Below the pieces are notes generated by a model. The model worked only from the letters and a program-made list of their open reading frames with translations, was not told the DNA's origin and searched no databases. Below, in pieces: positions 17,173 to 25,874 of a DNA stretch of 64,000 bases; within the stretch, counting starts at the first letter, position 1; every line of letters starts with the position of its first letter. Origin of the DNA: Flavobacterium sp. N2038 (GTDB taxonomy: Bacteria; Bacteroidota; Bacteroidia; Flavobacteriales; Flavobacteriaceae); contig NZ_CP110001.1 in assembly GCF_025947185.1 (NCBI RefSeq), forward strand, positions 682,001-746,000, in the 5' to 3' direction. The translations under genes and the position numbers were made by a program.

Positions 17173-17713
17173 GTTGATTATATTCTGATTTGAGTAATCC
17201 AAAATAAACGACATCTTCAAATGTTCCGTCGCCACCTTTAAATTCGTCTCGTAATATTCCTTCTTGTTTAAAATTGTGTTTTAATGCAATCTGTTGACTC
17301 GCTTTGTTGATTTTTGAAGTACAGATAAAAACCTTATTCATTTTTAAAGTATTGAAACAAAAATCTAATGTTTCTGAAACCAACCTTGAAGTAATCCCTT
17401 TTCCTTGATAATCTTCATCAACAAAATAACCCAACTCACATTTTGAAATTCTGTTATCAATGCTTTTTACACATAAATAGCCAATTAAAGTATTGGATTT
17501 TATATCTCTTGCATAGAAATAATATCCTTCTTTGTGGTTTTCTTTATCTTGGTTATAAGCAATGAAGCTTTTTGTTTTTTCTAAATCTAAGCAATGAGAT
17601 AAGGTAACAGGGAAGGTTTTCTCGATATGTTTTGTATTCTTTTCAATAAGTGTGTAAAACTCTTCAGGAAGAATAGTTTCGATTCGGTCTGTTTTCCAAT
17701 CTGTAAAACTCAT
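17162..17713 (-). CDS. GNAT-family N-acetyltransferase (RimJ/RimL type)
   Basis: A 183-residue acetyltransferase with the acetyl-CoA loop region YQGKGITSR (about 127-135) and the preceding strand CELGYFVDED. The C-terminal LKHNFKQEGILRDEF is typical of the RimJ/RimL branch, which acetylates protein N-termini or small amines. Position inside the haem operon, 2 bp after an unknown gene and overlapping hemF, suggests co-expression rather than a known step in haem synthesis. Substrate unknown. Confidence 0.85.
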   Translation of the reverse strand: MSFTDWKTDRIETILPEEFYTLIEKNTKHIEKTFPVTLSHCLDLEKTKSFIAYNQDKENHKEGYYFYARDIKSNTLIGYLCVKSIDNRISKCELGYFVDEDYQGKGITSRLVSETLDFCFNTLKMNKVFICTSKINKASQQIALKHNFKQEGILRDEFKGGDGTFEDVVYFGLLKSEYNQHER

Positions 17714-17715
17714 CT

Positions 17716-18093
17716 TTATTTGTTTTTTAGCGAAGTGATTTTAGCATTTATTCCAAAAGAAAAAACTTTACTTTCTTGCTGGATATATTGGTAAATGGCA
17801 AGAGCTTTTCCTAGAAAGTCGAATTGTTTTTCAACAGAAAGTTCCAATAAAATATCAGCAAATTGTTCTTGCTGATTCCAGTCTAAATGGCATCGTTGTA
17901 AAAGCAGAATTAATTCCTCTTCTGGGATTTCAATGGTTCTTTGTAAACTTAAACCAAAATTTTTTAGTTGTTCATCAATAAGACTTGTGTCTTCAGCATT
18001 CCAAAATTTCGGCACAAAAATTAAGGCATGCAAAGTTCGTAGAGTATTTTCTATTCTAATAGATTCTTCGTCTCTAAGTCCTTTGTTTAGCAT
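17716..18093 (-). CDS. Unknown protein in the haem operon
   Basis: A 125-residue protein that I do not recognise. It appears mostly helical and acidic (NTLRTLHALIFVPKFWN, EEELILLLQRCHLDWNQQEQF), with no signal peptide, membrane helix or cysteine cluster, so it is probably cytoplasmic. It lies between hemE and the GNAT gene, 2 bp from the latter, so it is almost certainly transcribed with the haem genes. Confidence 0.75.
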   Translation of the reverse strand: MLNKGLRDEESIRIENTLRTLHALIFVPKFWNAEDTSLIDEQLKNFGLSLQRTIEIPEEELILLLQRCHLDWNQQEQFADILLELSVEKQFDFLGKALAIYQYIQQESKVFSFGINAKITSLKNK

Positions 18094-18107
18094 TTTTTGA
18101 GTTGTTG

Positions 18108-18171
18108 GTTGAATGTTTATGGTTGATAGTTATATTCAACAACGATCAACCATAAACCATAAACATTCAAC
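18108..18171. repeat. Intergenic inverted repeat between hemE and the unknown gene
   Basis: The left arm 18108-18127 is complementary to the segment 18145-18171, which carries a 7-base internal duplication (ATAAACC). The word CAACCATAAA repeats in the right arm. No T-tract in the direction of the operon. Confidence 0.7.
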
Positions 18172-18174
18172 TTA

Positions 18175-19200
18175 TTATTGTCCGTATTCCTTAACAGCGT
18201 CAATAAACGCTTTTGCGTGGTCTACAGGGATATTTGGTAAAATTCCGTGACCTAAATTTACAATATATTTGTCTTTTCCAAACTCGTCGATCATTTCGTG
18301 AACCATTTTCTTGATAGTCGGAATTGGAGAAAGTAATCTTGACGGATCAAAATTTCCTTGTAAAGTGATGTTTCCTCCAGATAAATAACGAGCATTTCTT
18401 GCCGAACAAGTCCAATCTACTCCAAGAGCCGAAGCTTTACTTTTACCCATTTCGCCAAGAGCAAACCAACATCCTTTTCCAAAAACAATAACCGGGGTAA
18501 CCTCAGCCAAAGCATCAACGATTTGGTTGATGTATTTCCATGAGAATTCCTGATAATCAACAGGAGAAAGCATTCCTCCCCAAGAATCAAAAATTTGAAC
18601 GGCATTTACTCCCGATTTTACTTTTTCTTTTAAGTATAAAATGGTTGTATCTGTAATTTTTTGTAATAATGTATGTGCTGCAACTGGGTTTGAAAAACAG
18701 AATCCTTTTGCAGTATCAAAACTTTTAGAACCTTTTCCTTCAACTGCATAACAGAAAATTGTCCAGGGAGAACCTGCGAAACCAATTAACGGAACTTCGT
18801 CGTTCAACATTTCTTTGGTCAATTTCACAGCATCGAAAACGTAACCTAATGTTTCATTTACATCTGGAACAAAAACTTGATTCACTTGTTCCATTGTACG
18901 AATCGGATTTGGAATGATTGGCCCTAAATTATCTTTCAACTCTACGTGAATTCCCATTGCGCGAGGCACTACTAAAATATCTGAGAACAAAATAGCAGCA
19001 TCAGGAGCAATTCTGCGAATTGGCTGAACGGTAATTTCAGCGGCTAATTCCGGAGTTTCGCAACGTGTAAAAAAATCATATTTATCACGCAGTTCTCTAA
19101 ATTCAGGTAAATATCTTCCCGCCTGACGCATCATCCATACTGGCGGACGCTGAACTGTTTCTCCTTTTAATGCTCTTAAAAATAAGTCGTTTTTTAACAT
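18175..19200 (-). CDS. hemE: Uroporphyrinogen decarboxylase
   Basis: A 341-residue enzyme that removes four carboxyl groups from uroporphyrinogen III. The N-terminal signature [18 protein letters not shown] (20-37) is diagnostic, followed by [20 protein letters not shown] and the C-terminal [11 protein letters not shown]. Normal length. The gap to hemD upstream is filled by a complex inverted repeat (19209-19325). Confidence 0.97.
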   Translation of the reverse strand: MLKNDLFLRALKGETVQRPPVWMMRQAGRYLPEFRELRDKYDFFTRCETPELAAEITVQPIRRIAPDAAILFSDILVVPRAMGIHVELKDNLGPIIPNPIRTMEQVNQVFVPDVNETLGYVFDAVKLTKEMLNDEVPLIGFAGSPWTIFCYAVEGKGSKSFDTAKGFCFSNPVAAHTLLQKITDTTILYLKEKVKSGVNAVQIFDSWGGMLSPVDYQEFSWKYINQIVDALAEVTPVIVFGKGCWFALGEMGKSKASALGVDWTCSARNARYLSGGNITLQGNFDPSRLLSPIPTIKKMVHEMIDEFGKDKYIVNLGHGILPNIPVDHAKAFIDAVKEYGQ

Positions 19201-19208
19201 GTTTTTTT

Positions 19209-19325
19209 GCTTTAGGCTTTAAGCTTTAGGCTTTAAGCGGTGTTTGTCTATATTCTTTTGCTTAAAGCCTAAAGCTTAAAGCGTATTGCTAAATTATTTT
19301 TCGCTTATGGCTTAAAGCCTAAAGC
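19209..19325. repeat. Nested inverted repeats between hemD and hemE
   Basis: A perfect 23-base arm pair (19216-19238 and 19260-19282) is accompanied by a third segment (19309-19325) complementary to the same left arm. Two mutually exclusive hairpins are therefore possible. The arms consist of the words GCTTTAGGCTTTAAGC / GCTTAAAGCCT. The latter word recurs twice upstream of hemH (23587-23597 and 23601-23611). Confidence 0.85.
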
Positions 19326-19331
19326 ATATTG

Positions 19332-20009
19332 CTATTTGTATTCCTGAATTACATCTTCGATCACGTCTTCAATTGTGGGTTGATCTGCGATGATAATGTT
19401 TTTTGTGATTTTTGATAAAGCTTCTGCTGTTGTGTCGCCAATACAAAAGCAGATTTGTTTTTGTATCGTGTTGTCTTTTAAGTAGCTATTAACTCCAGAT
19501 GGACTAAAAAACAATAAAGCTTCCGGATTTGCTTTTATTTTTTGAGGCTGTAAAGCAGTTTCGTAAACTTGAATTTCATTGAATTTTATTCCTGCTTCTT
19601 TCAAAGCGTCTGGTAAAGTATCTCTTCTTAAGTTTCCACTGAAAAAAGTATAACTCTCATTTGCGTAAATTAAAGTAATGATTTCAGCCAAATCTGAAGC
19701 GTAACCTGTATATGCTACAACATTAAACCCATTATCGCTTAATAGCGTTTTGGTTTTAAGTCCCACACAATAAACGTTTTTCTCCCGAAGCTTCGGTAGC
19801 AGTTCTTCCGATTTGGGATCAGATAAAATACTATGAACTGCATTTTGACTTGTAAATATCAGACTTTCGTTGAGGTCTTTTAATTCAAAAGATTTTATTT
19901 CGGTTTTGATAAAATCGGCTTCGATTAGTTCAATGCCGTATTTCATTAACTCTTGTTTATGAAGAGGAGATAATATTTTAGTAGATAATATCTGAATCGG
20001 ATTTGCCAT
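19332..20009 (-). CDS. hemD: Uroporphyrinogen-III synthase
   Basis: A 225-residue two-lobed protein of the poorly conserved HemD family. It is identified by context (stop/start overlap with hemC) and by the segments LIFTSQNAVHSIL, FFSGNLRRDTLPDAL and LLFFSPSGVNSYL, which correspond to the usual family motifs. It cyclises hydroxymethylbilane with inversion of ring D. Translationally coupled to hemC through a one-base overlap. Confidence 0.92.
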   Translation of the reverse strand: MANPIQILSTKILSPLHKQELMKYGIELIEADFIKTEIKSFELKDLNESLIFTSQNAVHSILSDPKSEELLPKLREKNVYCVGLKTKTLLSDNGFNVVAYTGYASDLAEIITLIYANESYTFFSGNLRRDTLPDALKEAGIKFNEIQVYETALQPQKIKANPEALLFFSPSGVNSYLKDNTIQKQICFCIGDTTAEALSKITKNIIIADQPTIEDVIEDVIQEYK

Positions 20010-20935
20010 TATTTTTTCAGTGATTCTTTTATTTTGTGCATCAATTCCGTTCCTCCGTTATTCAAAATTTCCTGAGCCGAGTTGAAACCTAATTTTTTCC
20101 ATTCAGAAATATCAACCGTTTTGTTGACTTCCAGTTTTTGTTTTCCGTCAATAGAAAGTAAAACACCCTGAAAATGCAAAGTGTCTTCGTCTTCATTATA
20201 AGTGACCAAAGCTCCAATTGGAGCAGTACACCCGCCTTCAAGCGTTCTTAAAAACTGACGTTCGATATGGGTGCAGATTTCAGTTTCGATATCATTTAAC
20301 TGAGAAAGTGCATCCAAAGTATAATTGTCGTTTTCCATTGCAACAACCAACATCGCTCCTTGTGCCGGTGCTGGAATCATCCAATCTAAATTGATGTAAT
20401 TTTCAGGTTTTAAGTTGATACGCTCTAAACCAGCAGCAGCAAAAACAGCGCCGTCCCAATTGTTATCTTGTAACTTCTGCATGCGCGTATTCACGTTTCC
20501 GCGTAAATCAACCACAGTATGATTTGGGTATTTATTGAACCATTGTGCCTGACGACGCAGACTTCCGGTTGCAATGGTGCTTGGTTTATTGGCAAAATCA
20601 GTGTTGCCTTTGTGCACTAAAATGTCTAAAACATTGGCTCTTTCTAAAACAGCAGCCTGAACAATACCTTTAGGTAAAGCTGTTGGAACGTCTTTCATCG
20701 AGTGCACCGCAATATCAATATCGCCATTGATCATGGCAATGTCTAAGGTTTTGGTAAAAATTCCGGTAATCCCCAATTCATAAAGTGGTTTATCCAGAAT
20801 AATATCGCCCTGAGATTTTACAGCCACAATTGAGGTTTTATAACCTAAATCGTTTAGTTTCTTTTCTACAGTGTGTGCTTGCCAAAGTGCTAATTCGCTG
20901 TCACGAGTTCCAATTCTGATTGTTTTTTCAGCCAT
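20009..20935 (-). CDS. hemC: Hydroxymethylbilane synthase (porphobilinogen deaminase)
   Basis: A 308-residue enzyme polymerising four porphobilinogens. Conserved blocks: RIGTRDSELALWQA, VHSMKDVPT, GSLRRQAQ, VDLRGNVNTR and the cofactor loop EGGCTAPIGA with Cys 236, which carries the dipyrromethane primer. Follows hemA on the same strand after a hairpin-filled gap and overlaps hemD by one base. Confidence 0.98.
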   Translation of the reverse strand: MAEKTIRIGTRDSELALWQAHTVEKKLNDLGYKTSIVAVKSQGDIILDKPLYELGITGIFTKTLDIAMINGDIDIAVHSMKDVPTALPKGIVQAAVLERANVLDILVHKGNTDFANKPSTIATGSLRRQAQWFNKYPNHTVVDLRGNVNTRMQKLQDNNWDGAVFAAAGLERINLKPENYINLDWMIPAPAQGAMLVVAMENDNYTLDALSQLNDIETEICTHIERQFLRTLEGGCTAPIGALVTYNEDEDTLHFQGVLLSIDGKQKLEVNKTVDISEWKKLGFNSAQEILNNGGTELMHKIKESLKK

Positions 20936-20948
20936 GTTTTGTTTCTTG

Positions 20949-21029
20949 AACCATATAAGTTATATAAGTAAATTTAAGCAGTTTGGGTAAAACACAGTTT
21001 TTAAATGAACTTATATAACTTATATGGTT
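20949..21029. repeat. Inverted repeat between hemA and hemC
   Basis: Perfect 21-base arms (20949-20969 and 21009-21029) built from the words ATATAAGTT and TATATAAGT, loop 39 bases. It spans most of the 109-bp hemA-hemC gap. Confidence 0.85.
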
Positions 21030-21044
21030 TAAAATTTGATTTTA

Positions 21045-22295
21045 TTAAGATGCTTTTATTTTGAAGACTTTTTCGATCCACTCGATGCTTTCATCGACCA
21101 TGGTGTTGTCGTCTTTTAAATGATTTGCAAAATGTGTAGTGATTTTTTGAATGATTCGGTTACTGATGATTTCAGCCTGCTCTTCATTAAAATCGGCGAT
21201 TTTTTTGCTTTGAAAATCCAATTCCGAAACTTTGATCGCGTTTAATTTTTCTTTTAAGGCATTAATTGTCGGAGCAAATTTTCGGCCTTTCATCCAGATA
21301 ACAAATTCTTCTTTGATTTCTTCAATGATCGCTTCAGCTGCGGGAATATGTAATTTTCTGTTTTCCAATGTTTCATCTGTCAACTGAGACAAATAATCCA
21401 TGTGAATTAAAGTTACACCTTCTAATTCCTCGACATTTTCATGAACATTTTTCGGAATAGACAAATCCAGGATCAGTAAAGGCTTTTTAAGATTTAAGAT
21501 CGCTTTGTCAACTGTTGGGTTTTGTGCGCCGGTTGCTACAACCACAACATCGGCTTTTTGAAGTTCTAAATGTAATTCAGAATAGTCTTTAACAATCAAA
21601 TTTAATTTTCCTGCTAATTTTTCTGCTTTATCTTTAGTTCGGTTGATTAAAGTAATGTGTTCGTTTTTAGTATGTTTTACTAAATTCTCACATGTATTTC
21701 TTCCGATTTTTCCAGTTCCGAAAAGTAAAATGTTTTTATTACTGATGTCTTCTACATTTTTAAGAATGTATTGAACCGATGCAAAAGAAACCGAAGTAGC
21801 ACCAGAACTGATTTCTGTTTCAGTCTTAATTCTTTTACTTGCCTGAATTACCGCATTCACCAATCTTTCCAGAAAAGCATTGGCTAGACCTAAAGATTTT
21901 GAATGTGTAAAACTGGTTTTGATTTGAGATATAATTTCGAAATCACCTAAGATCTGACTGTCTAATCCTGTTCCAACACGAAACATATGATTGATAGCTT
22001 CCTGATTTTTGTAAACGAAACCAACTCTTTGAAAAGCGTCAACAGATCCGTTACTGTTATCGCAAATAAGTTTTATTAATTGAAATGGATGTTCTGCAAA
22101 ACCATAAATCTCGGTTCTGTTGCAGGTTGAAGTTACAATTAAACTTTCTATTCCATCGTTTTTAGCTTGTTCCAGCAAACGTGTTTTTGCAGTTGCGTCC
22201 AAACTAAATTGACCTCTGACCTCAGCATCAGCTTTTTTATAACTCAGACCAACTGAGTAAAAATAAAGGTGTTTCGGTACATTATTGTTTTCCAT
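21045..22295 (-). CDS. hemA: Glutamyl-tRNA reductase
   Basis: A 416-residue NADPH-dependent enzyme and first committed step of C5 haem synthesis. The catalytic Cys 58 lies in TSTCNRTEIYG; the nucleotide-binding loop is LLFGTGKIGRNTCENL; the C-terminal helical dimerisation domain follows. The ATG at 22295 is used; one three codons upstream (22304) is also possible. The gene diverges from an AraC regulator and leads the minus-strand haem operon. hemL, needed for the next step, is not in the window. Confidence 0.96.
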   Translation of the reverse strand: MENNNVPKHLYFYSVGLSYKKADAEVRGQFSLDATAKTRLLEQAKNDGIESLIVTSTCNRTEIYGFAEHPFQLIKLICDNSNGSVDAFQRVGFVYKNQEAINHMFRVGTGLDSQILGDFEIISQIKTSFTHSKSLGLANAFLERLVNAVIQASKRIKTETEISSGATSVSFASVQYILKNVEDISNKNILLFGTGKIGRNTCENLVKHTKNEHITLINRTKDKAEKLAGKLNLIVKDYSELHLELQKADVVVVATGAQNPTVDKAILNLKKPLLILDLSIPKNVHENVEELEGVTLIHMDYLSQLTDETLENRKLHIPAAEAIIEEIKEEFVIWMKGRKFAPTINALKEKLNAIKVSELDFQSKKIADFNEEQAEIISNRIIQKITTHFANHLKDDNTMVDESIEWIEKVFKIKAS

Positions 22296-22320
22296 AAAAT
22301 TCACTTCCTATAAAGTGCTA

Positions 22321-22328
22321 CAAAATTA
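22321..22328 (-). promoter_or_regulatory. -7 promoter element of hemA
   Basis: Minus-strand TAATTTTG fits TAnnTTTG, 25 bp before the hemA ATG. No -33 TTG at standard spacing, which might mean activator dependence. Confidence 0.5.
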
Positions 22329-22422
22329 TTACTATAGTGTTTATAAAAGTAACGCTAAAAGTACTTTTTATATCGCTGTATGTTTTTTTGAACCTAAATA
22401 GGTGTTTTTGAGCAAAAAGAAC

Positions 22423-22430
22423 TATTTTTG
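22423..22430 (+). promoter_or_regulatory. -7 promoter element of the AraC regulator
   Basis: TATTTTTG fits TAnnTTTG, 93 bp before the start of the regulator gene and back-to-back with the hemA promoter. Confidence 0.5.
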
Positions 22431-22523
22431 TAGCAAAATCAACTCATTTGAAAGGATTTGTTTAGAGTGATTCTAAATAAGAATTGGGTTATGTTTTGAT
22501 TTTCTTTTCAAAAAAATATCGCT

Positions 22524-23396
22524 ATGAGTTCTCAGGAAATTATAAAAATTGAAGACGACTTTACGCTTATTCGTTTTCAAAACGACAGTTTAGAACCGTT
22601 TTTTGGGCAGCACGAGGTTGGTAGTGGCTTGATACAGTTTCACTTCGGGATAAAAGGCAATGCGAAATTCCTGTTTAATCAAGGTACTTATGCTTTAGAT
22701 CTGAAGGAGGAAAAATCGTTGCTTTTGTACAATCCGCAGAAAGAATTACCATTAAATTTAGAATTGGCTCCAAATTCCTGGGTGATTTCTGTAATTGTAT
22801 CGATCAAGAAATTTCACGCGTTGTTTTCTGCAGAAGCCGATTATATTACGTTTTTAAGTCCTGATAATAAGGATAAAAAGTATTATAACGAAGGAAACAT
22901 CAGTCCGTCAATGGCAATTGTTTTGAGTCAGTTGTTTCATTATAATCTTCATCCGTCTATAAAAAACCTGTATTATAAAGGAAAAGGATACGAATTGCTG
23001 AGTTTGTACTTTAACAGAACAGAAGATCCAAACGCAGAACAATGTCCGTTTTTGATTGATGAAGATAACGTTTTGAAAATAAGAAAAGCAAAAGAAATTA
23101 TCATCGCCAATATGGCTGAACCTCCCGGATTGCAAGAATTGGCAGATGAAATTGGTTTGAATTTGAAAAAACTCAAAATGGGTTTCAAACAAATTTATGG
23201 AGATACGGTTTACGGTTTCCTTTTTGATTATAAAATGGATTTCGCCCGAAAACTGTTAGACAGCGGTTCGTATAATGTAAACGAAGTGGGACTTAAAATA
23301 GGCTACAGTACGGGAAGTCACTTTATAGCGGCATTCAAGAAAAAGTTTGCTACAACTCCAAAGAAGTATTTGATGTCGATTAATACGAATGTTTAG
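22524..23396 (+). CDS. AraC-family transcriptional regulator
   Basis: A 290-residue regulator. The C-terminal third has the two AraC helix-turn-helix units (LQELADEIGLNLKKLKMGFKQ and VNEVGLKIGYSTGSHFIAAF, partly quoted, then KKKFATTPKKYL). The N-terminal part is a cupin-like sensor without recognisable ligand residues. It is transcribed away from hemA across a 228-bp gap and stands before hemH, so it is a good candidate for a local haem-gene regulator; the ligand is unknown. Confidence 0.88.
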   Translation: MSSQEIIKIEDDFTLIRFQNDSLEPFFGQHEVGSGLIQFHFGIKGNAKFLFNQGTYALDLKEEKSLLLYNPQKELPLNLELAPNSWVISVIVSIKKFHALFSAEADYITFLSPDNKDKKYYNEGNISPSMAIVLSQLFHYNLHPSIKNLYYKGKGYELLSLYFNRTEDPNAEQCPFLIDEDNVLKIRKAKEIIIANMAEPPGLQELADEIGLNLKKLKMGFKQIYGDTVYGFLFDYKMDFARKLLDSGSYNVNEVGLKIGYSTGSHFIAAFKKKFATTPKKYLMSINTNV

Positions 23397-23402
23397 GTTG
23401 TT

Positions 23403-23485
23403 TGCCACAAATTCACGAATTTAATCTGCGCATATCTGCTTTAATCTGTATAAATCTGCGTGAAAAATTTCACGAATTGTTCGAA
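23403..23485. repeat. CACGAATT-word intergenic repeat
   Basis: The stretch TTGCCACAAATTCACGAATT, several ATCTGC words and a closing TTTCACGAATTGTTCG form a degenerate inverted repeat related in wording to the element at 8923-9015. It lies between the AraC gene and the hemH promoter. Confidence 0.55.
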
Positions 23486-23552
23486 TCAATTTTAAATATT
23501 CTACAATAATTAAAAAGTAATAATTATCATATTTCCCAAAAGAGACAAGTTC

Positions 23553-23560
23553 TACTTTTG
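23553..23560 (+). promoter_or_regulatory. -7 promoter element of hemH
   Basis: TACTTTTG fits TAnnTTTG, 68 bp upstream of the hemH ATG. Two direct copies of GCTTAAAGCCT lie between it and the gene. Confidence 0.5.
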
Positions 23561-23628
23561 ACGAAAATTTTAAAAACAAACAAAAAGCTTAAAGCCTGGA
23601 GCTTAAAGCCTAAAAGCAAAAACACATA

Positions 23629-24648
23629 ATGAAAGGCGCACTTTTAATAAACTTAGGATCACCAGACAGTCCAACACCAAAAGATGTAAAACCCTATTTA
23701 GACGAATTTTTAATGGATAAATACGTGATTGATGTTCCGTATTTATTAAGAGCGTTACTAGTTCGTGGTATTATTTTAAGAAAAAGACCAGAAGAATCTG
23801 CACACGCTTACGCAAAAATCTGGTGGGAAGAGGGTTCACCACTAATTGTTCTTTCAGAAAGAATGCACAAAAAAGTACAACCGTTGTCTAAAATCCCTGT
23901 TTCGCTTGCAATGCGTTACGGATCTATGACAATTGAAAAAGGTTTGCAGGAACTGAGCGATCAGGGCGTTACCGAAGTGCTGCTTTTCCCGCTTTATCCC
24001 CAATATGCGATGGCTTCAACTTTGACTATTTTAGTTTTGGCAGAAGAAATTCGCAAGAAGAAATTTCCTCACATGAAATTCAGCGATGTTCCGGCATTCT
24101 TCAATAAACCGGATTATATCAAAAATGTGGCCGATTCTATTCAAAAGAATCTGGAAGGATTCGATTACGATCAATTAGTGTTTTCGTATCACGGAATTCC
24201 CGAACGTCATGTTCGTAAAACAGACAAAACAAAATCACACAAGAAATTCGTAACCAACGAAATGTGCTGTGAAGTAGGATCTCCTGAAGCAGAATTCTGC
24301 TACAGAACACATTGTTACGAGACTACTCGTTTGGTTGTAGAGCAACTAGGAATTCCGAAAGACAAATATTGTGTGACTTTCCAGTCCAGATTAGCAGGCG
24401 ATAAATGGCTAGAACCTTATACAGATATCGAAATCGATAAAATGCCATCAAGAGGAATTAAGAAAATTGCCGTTGTAACTCCGGCTTTCGTTACCGATTG
24501 TTTAGAAACTTTAGAGGAAATCGCGATGCGTGCCAAAGAAGATTTCGAAGCCAATGGAGGAGAAGAATTCCTTGCAATTCCTTGTTTAAATGACGACGAC
24601 GAATGGTGTCAAACGGTAAGTAACTGGATAAACGATTGGGCTAAATAA
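23629..24648 (+). CDS. hemH: Ferrochelatase
   Basis: A 339-residue enzyme inserting Fe(II) into protoporphyrin IX. It starts with the characteristic KGALLINLGSPDSPTPKDV and has the catalytic His 188 in FSYHGIPERH. Its Cys-rich segment (NEMCC...EFCYRTHCYETT, roughly 212-230) may ligate a [2Fe-2S] cluster as in several bacterial ferrochelatases. First gene of the plus-strand haem arm, followed within 16 bp by a lipoprotein gene and then hemJ. Confidence 0.97.
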   Translation: MKGALLINLGSPDSPTPKDVKPYLDEFLMDKYVIDVPYLLRALLVRGIILRKRPEESAHAYAKIWWEEGSPLIVLSERMHKKVQPLSKIPVSLAMRYGSMTIEKGLQELSDQGVTEVLLFPLYPQYAMASTLTILVLAEEIRKKKFPHMKFSDVPAFFNKPDYIKNVADSIQKNLEGFDYDQLVFSYHGIPERHVRKTDKTKSHKKFVTNEMCCEVGSPEAEFCYRTHCYETTRLVVEQLGIPKDKYCVTFQSRLAGDKWLEPYTDIEIDKMPSRGIKKIAVVTPAFVTDCLETLEEIAMRAKEDFEANGGEEFLAIPCLNDDDEWCQTVSNWINDWAK

Positions 24649-24664
24649 TAATATGTTTTTATAA

Positions 24665-25234
24665 ATGAATAAAGTAAAAAAGATTTCGGTTTTGTTTCTG
24701 ACTCTGGTGATTTTGACTGGATGTAAAAAAAGAGACACTTTTGTGAATAACAGTTTTTTTGATAAAACATTCAACTGGGAAATAAGTATTCCTGATGATT
24801 ATGAAAAAGTTGATGTAAAGGAAAAAGGAGAAATTAAAGGAGATTCGACTTTAGTTAAAAAAGAACATTCTATCGTTGCTTTTAAGAGAGATAAGGTCAA
24901 TTATTTTTCAGCAAATTACGAAGATTATTCTGGAGATGTCCGATCTGCTGATTTGAAAATGAGATTAAAAGATTTTCTTCTTTTAAAGAATGTTGGACAA
25001 ATTTATCCAAAAGGCAAATTGGGGGATTACGCTGTAAGTACCGAAAGTGTTTCAGGTTTGGAGTTTAGAAAATCGACTATCACAATAACCGAAGATGGAA
25101 AAACAAAGGTGACATTAGTGCTTTTTTCGAGAACTTTTATAGATAAAATCTTTATCGCATCGATAGTTTATGAAGATGAAGAGTATGGTAAAGCAATGAT
25201 TGATCTTTTTAAAAAATCTACATTTAAAGAATAA
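24665..25234 (+). CDS. Uncharacterised lipoprotein between hemH and hemJ
   Basis: A 189-residue protein with a clear lipoprotein signal (LFLTLVILTGC, Cys 20). I do not recognise the mature domain, which is basic and mixed alpha/beta (FNWEISIPDDYEKVD, STITITEDGKTKVTLVLFSR). The stop codon is immediately followed by the hemJ ATG, so it is in the hemH-hemJ operon. An envelope role linked to haem supply is possible but speculative. Confidence 0.8.
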   Translation: MNKVKKISVLFLTLVILTGCKKRDTFVNNSFFDKTFNWEISIPDDYEKVDVKEKGEIKGDSTLVKKEHSIVAFKRDKVNYFSANYEDYSGDVRSADLKMRLKDFLLLKNVGQIYPKGKLGDYAVSTESVSGLEFRKSTITITEDGKTKVTLVLFSRTFIDKIFIASIVYEDEEYGKAMIDLFKKSTFKE

Positions 25235-25783
25235 ATGGAATATTATAACTATCTAAAATCGCTGCATCTTATTTTTGTGATTACCTGGTTTGCAGGCTTG
25301 TTTTATATTGTGCGTTTGTTTGTATATCAAATCGAAGCCAATGAAAAACCATCTCCGGAAAAAGAAATTCTACAGGCACAATATAAAATTATGACGTATC
25401 GTTTGTGGTATATCATAACTTGGCCATCGGCAGTTTTGGCGAGTATTTTTGCTTTCTGGATGTTATTTTTTACCGATTTAGGAAACGCATGGCTTAAAAT
25501 GCCGTGGATGCATGTAAAATTGTGTTTTGTTTTCCTTTTGTATTTATATCATGGTAAATGCCATCAGATTTTCAAACAATTGCAAAATGATGAGGTAAAA
25601 TATTCGAATAATTTTATGCGTTTATGGAATGAAGGCGCAACGATTATTTTGTTTGCCGTAGTTTTTTTAGTAGTTTTAAAAAATGCGATTAACTGGATTT
25701 ACGGCGTAATTGGGATTGTTTTATTCTCGGTTTTAATTATGCTTGGATTCCGTTTCTATAAAAGAATTAGAGAGAAGAAATAA
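25235..25783 (+). CDS. hemJ: Protoporphyrinogen IX oxidase HemJ (CopD-like)
   Basis: A 182-residue inner-membrane protein of the HemJ/UPF0093 family with about five membrane helices. The conserved His 11 (KSLHLIFVITWFAGLFY) and the WMHVKL motif (His 93, Lys 95) are present. HemJ oxidises protoporphyrinogen IX to protoporphyrin IX, the step before ferrochelatase. Placement next to hemH strengthens the call over a generic CopD protein. Confidence 0.92.
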   Translation: MEYYNYLKSLHLIFVITWFAGLFYIVRLFVYQIEANEKPSPEKEILQAQYKIMTYRLWYIITWPSAVLASIFAFWMLFFTDLGNAWLKMPWMHVKLCFVFLLYLYHGKCHQIFKQLQNDEVKYSNNFMRLWNEGATIILFAVVFLVVLKNAINWIYGVIGIVLFSVLIMLGFRFYKRIREKK

Positions 25784-25792
25784 GTTTCTTTT

Positions 25793-25854
25793 GTTTCAGG
25801 TTTCAAGTTTCAGGTTTTGTCACAGTCGATAACCTGAAACTTGAAACCTGAAAC
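25793..25854. repeat. Perfect 24-bp inverted repeat after hemJ
   Basis: Arms 25793-25816 and 25831-25854 are perfectly complementary with a 14-base loop and are made of the word GTTTCAGGTTTCAA. They fill the hemJ-histidine kinase gap. Confidence 0.9.
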
Positions 25855-25874
25855 TTGAAACAAATCAAAAAAAC

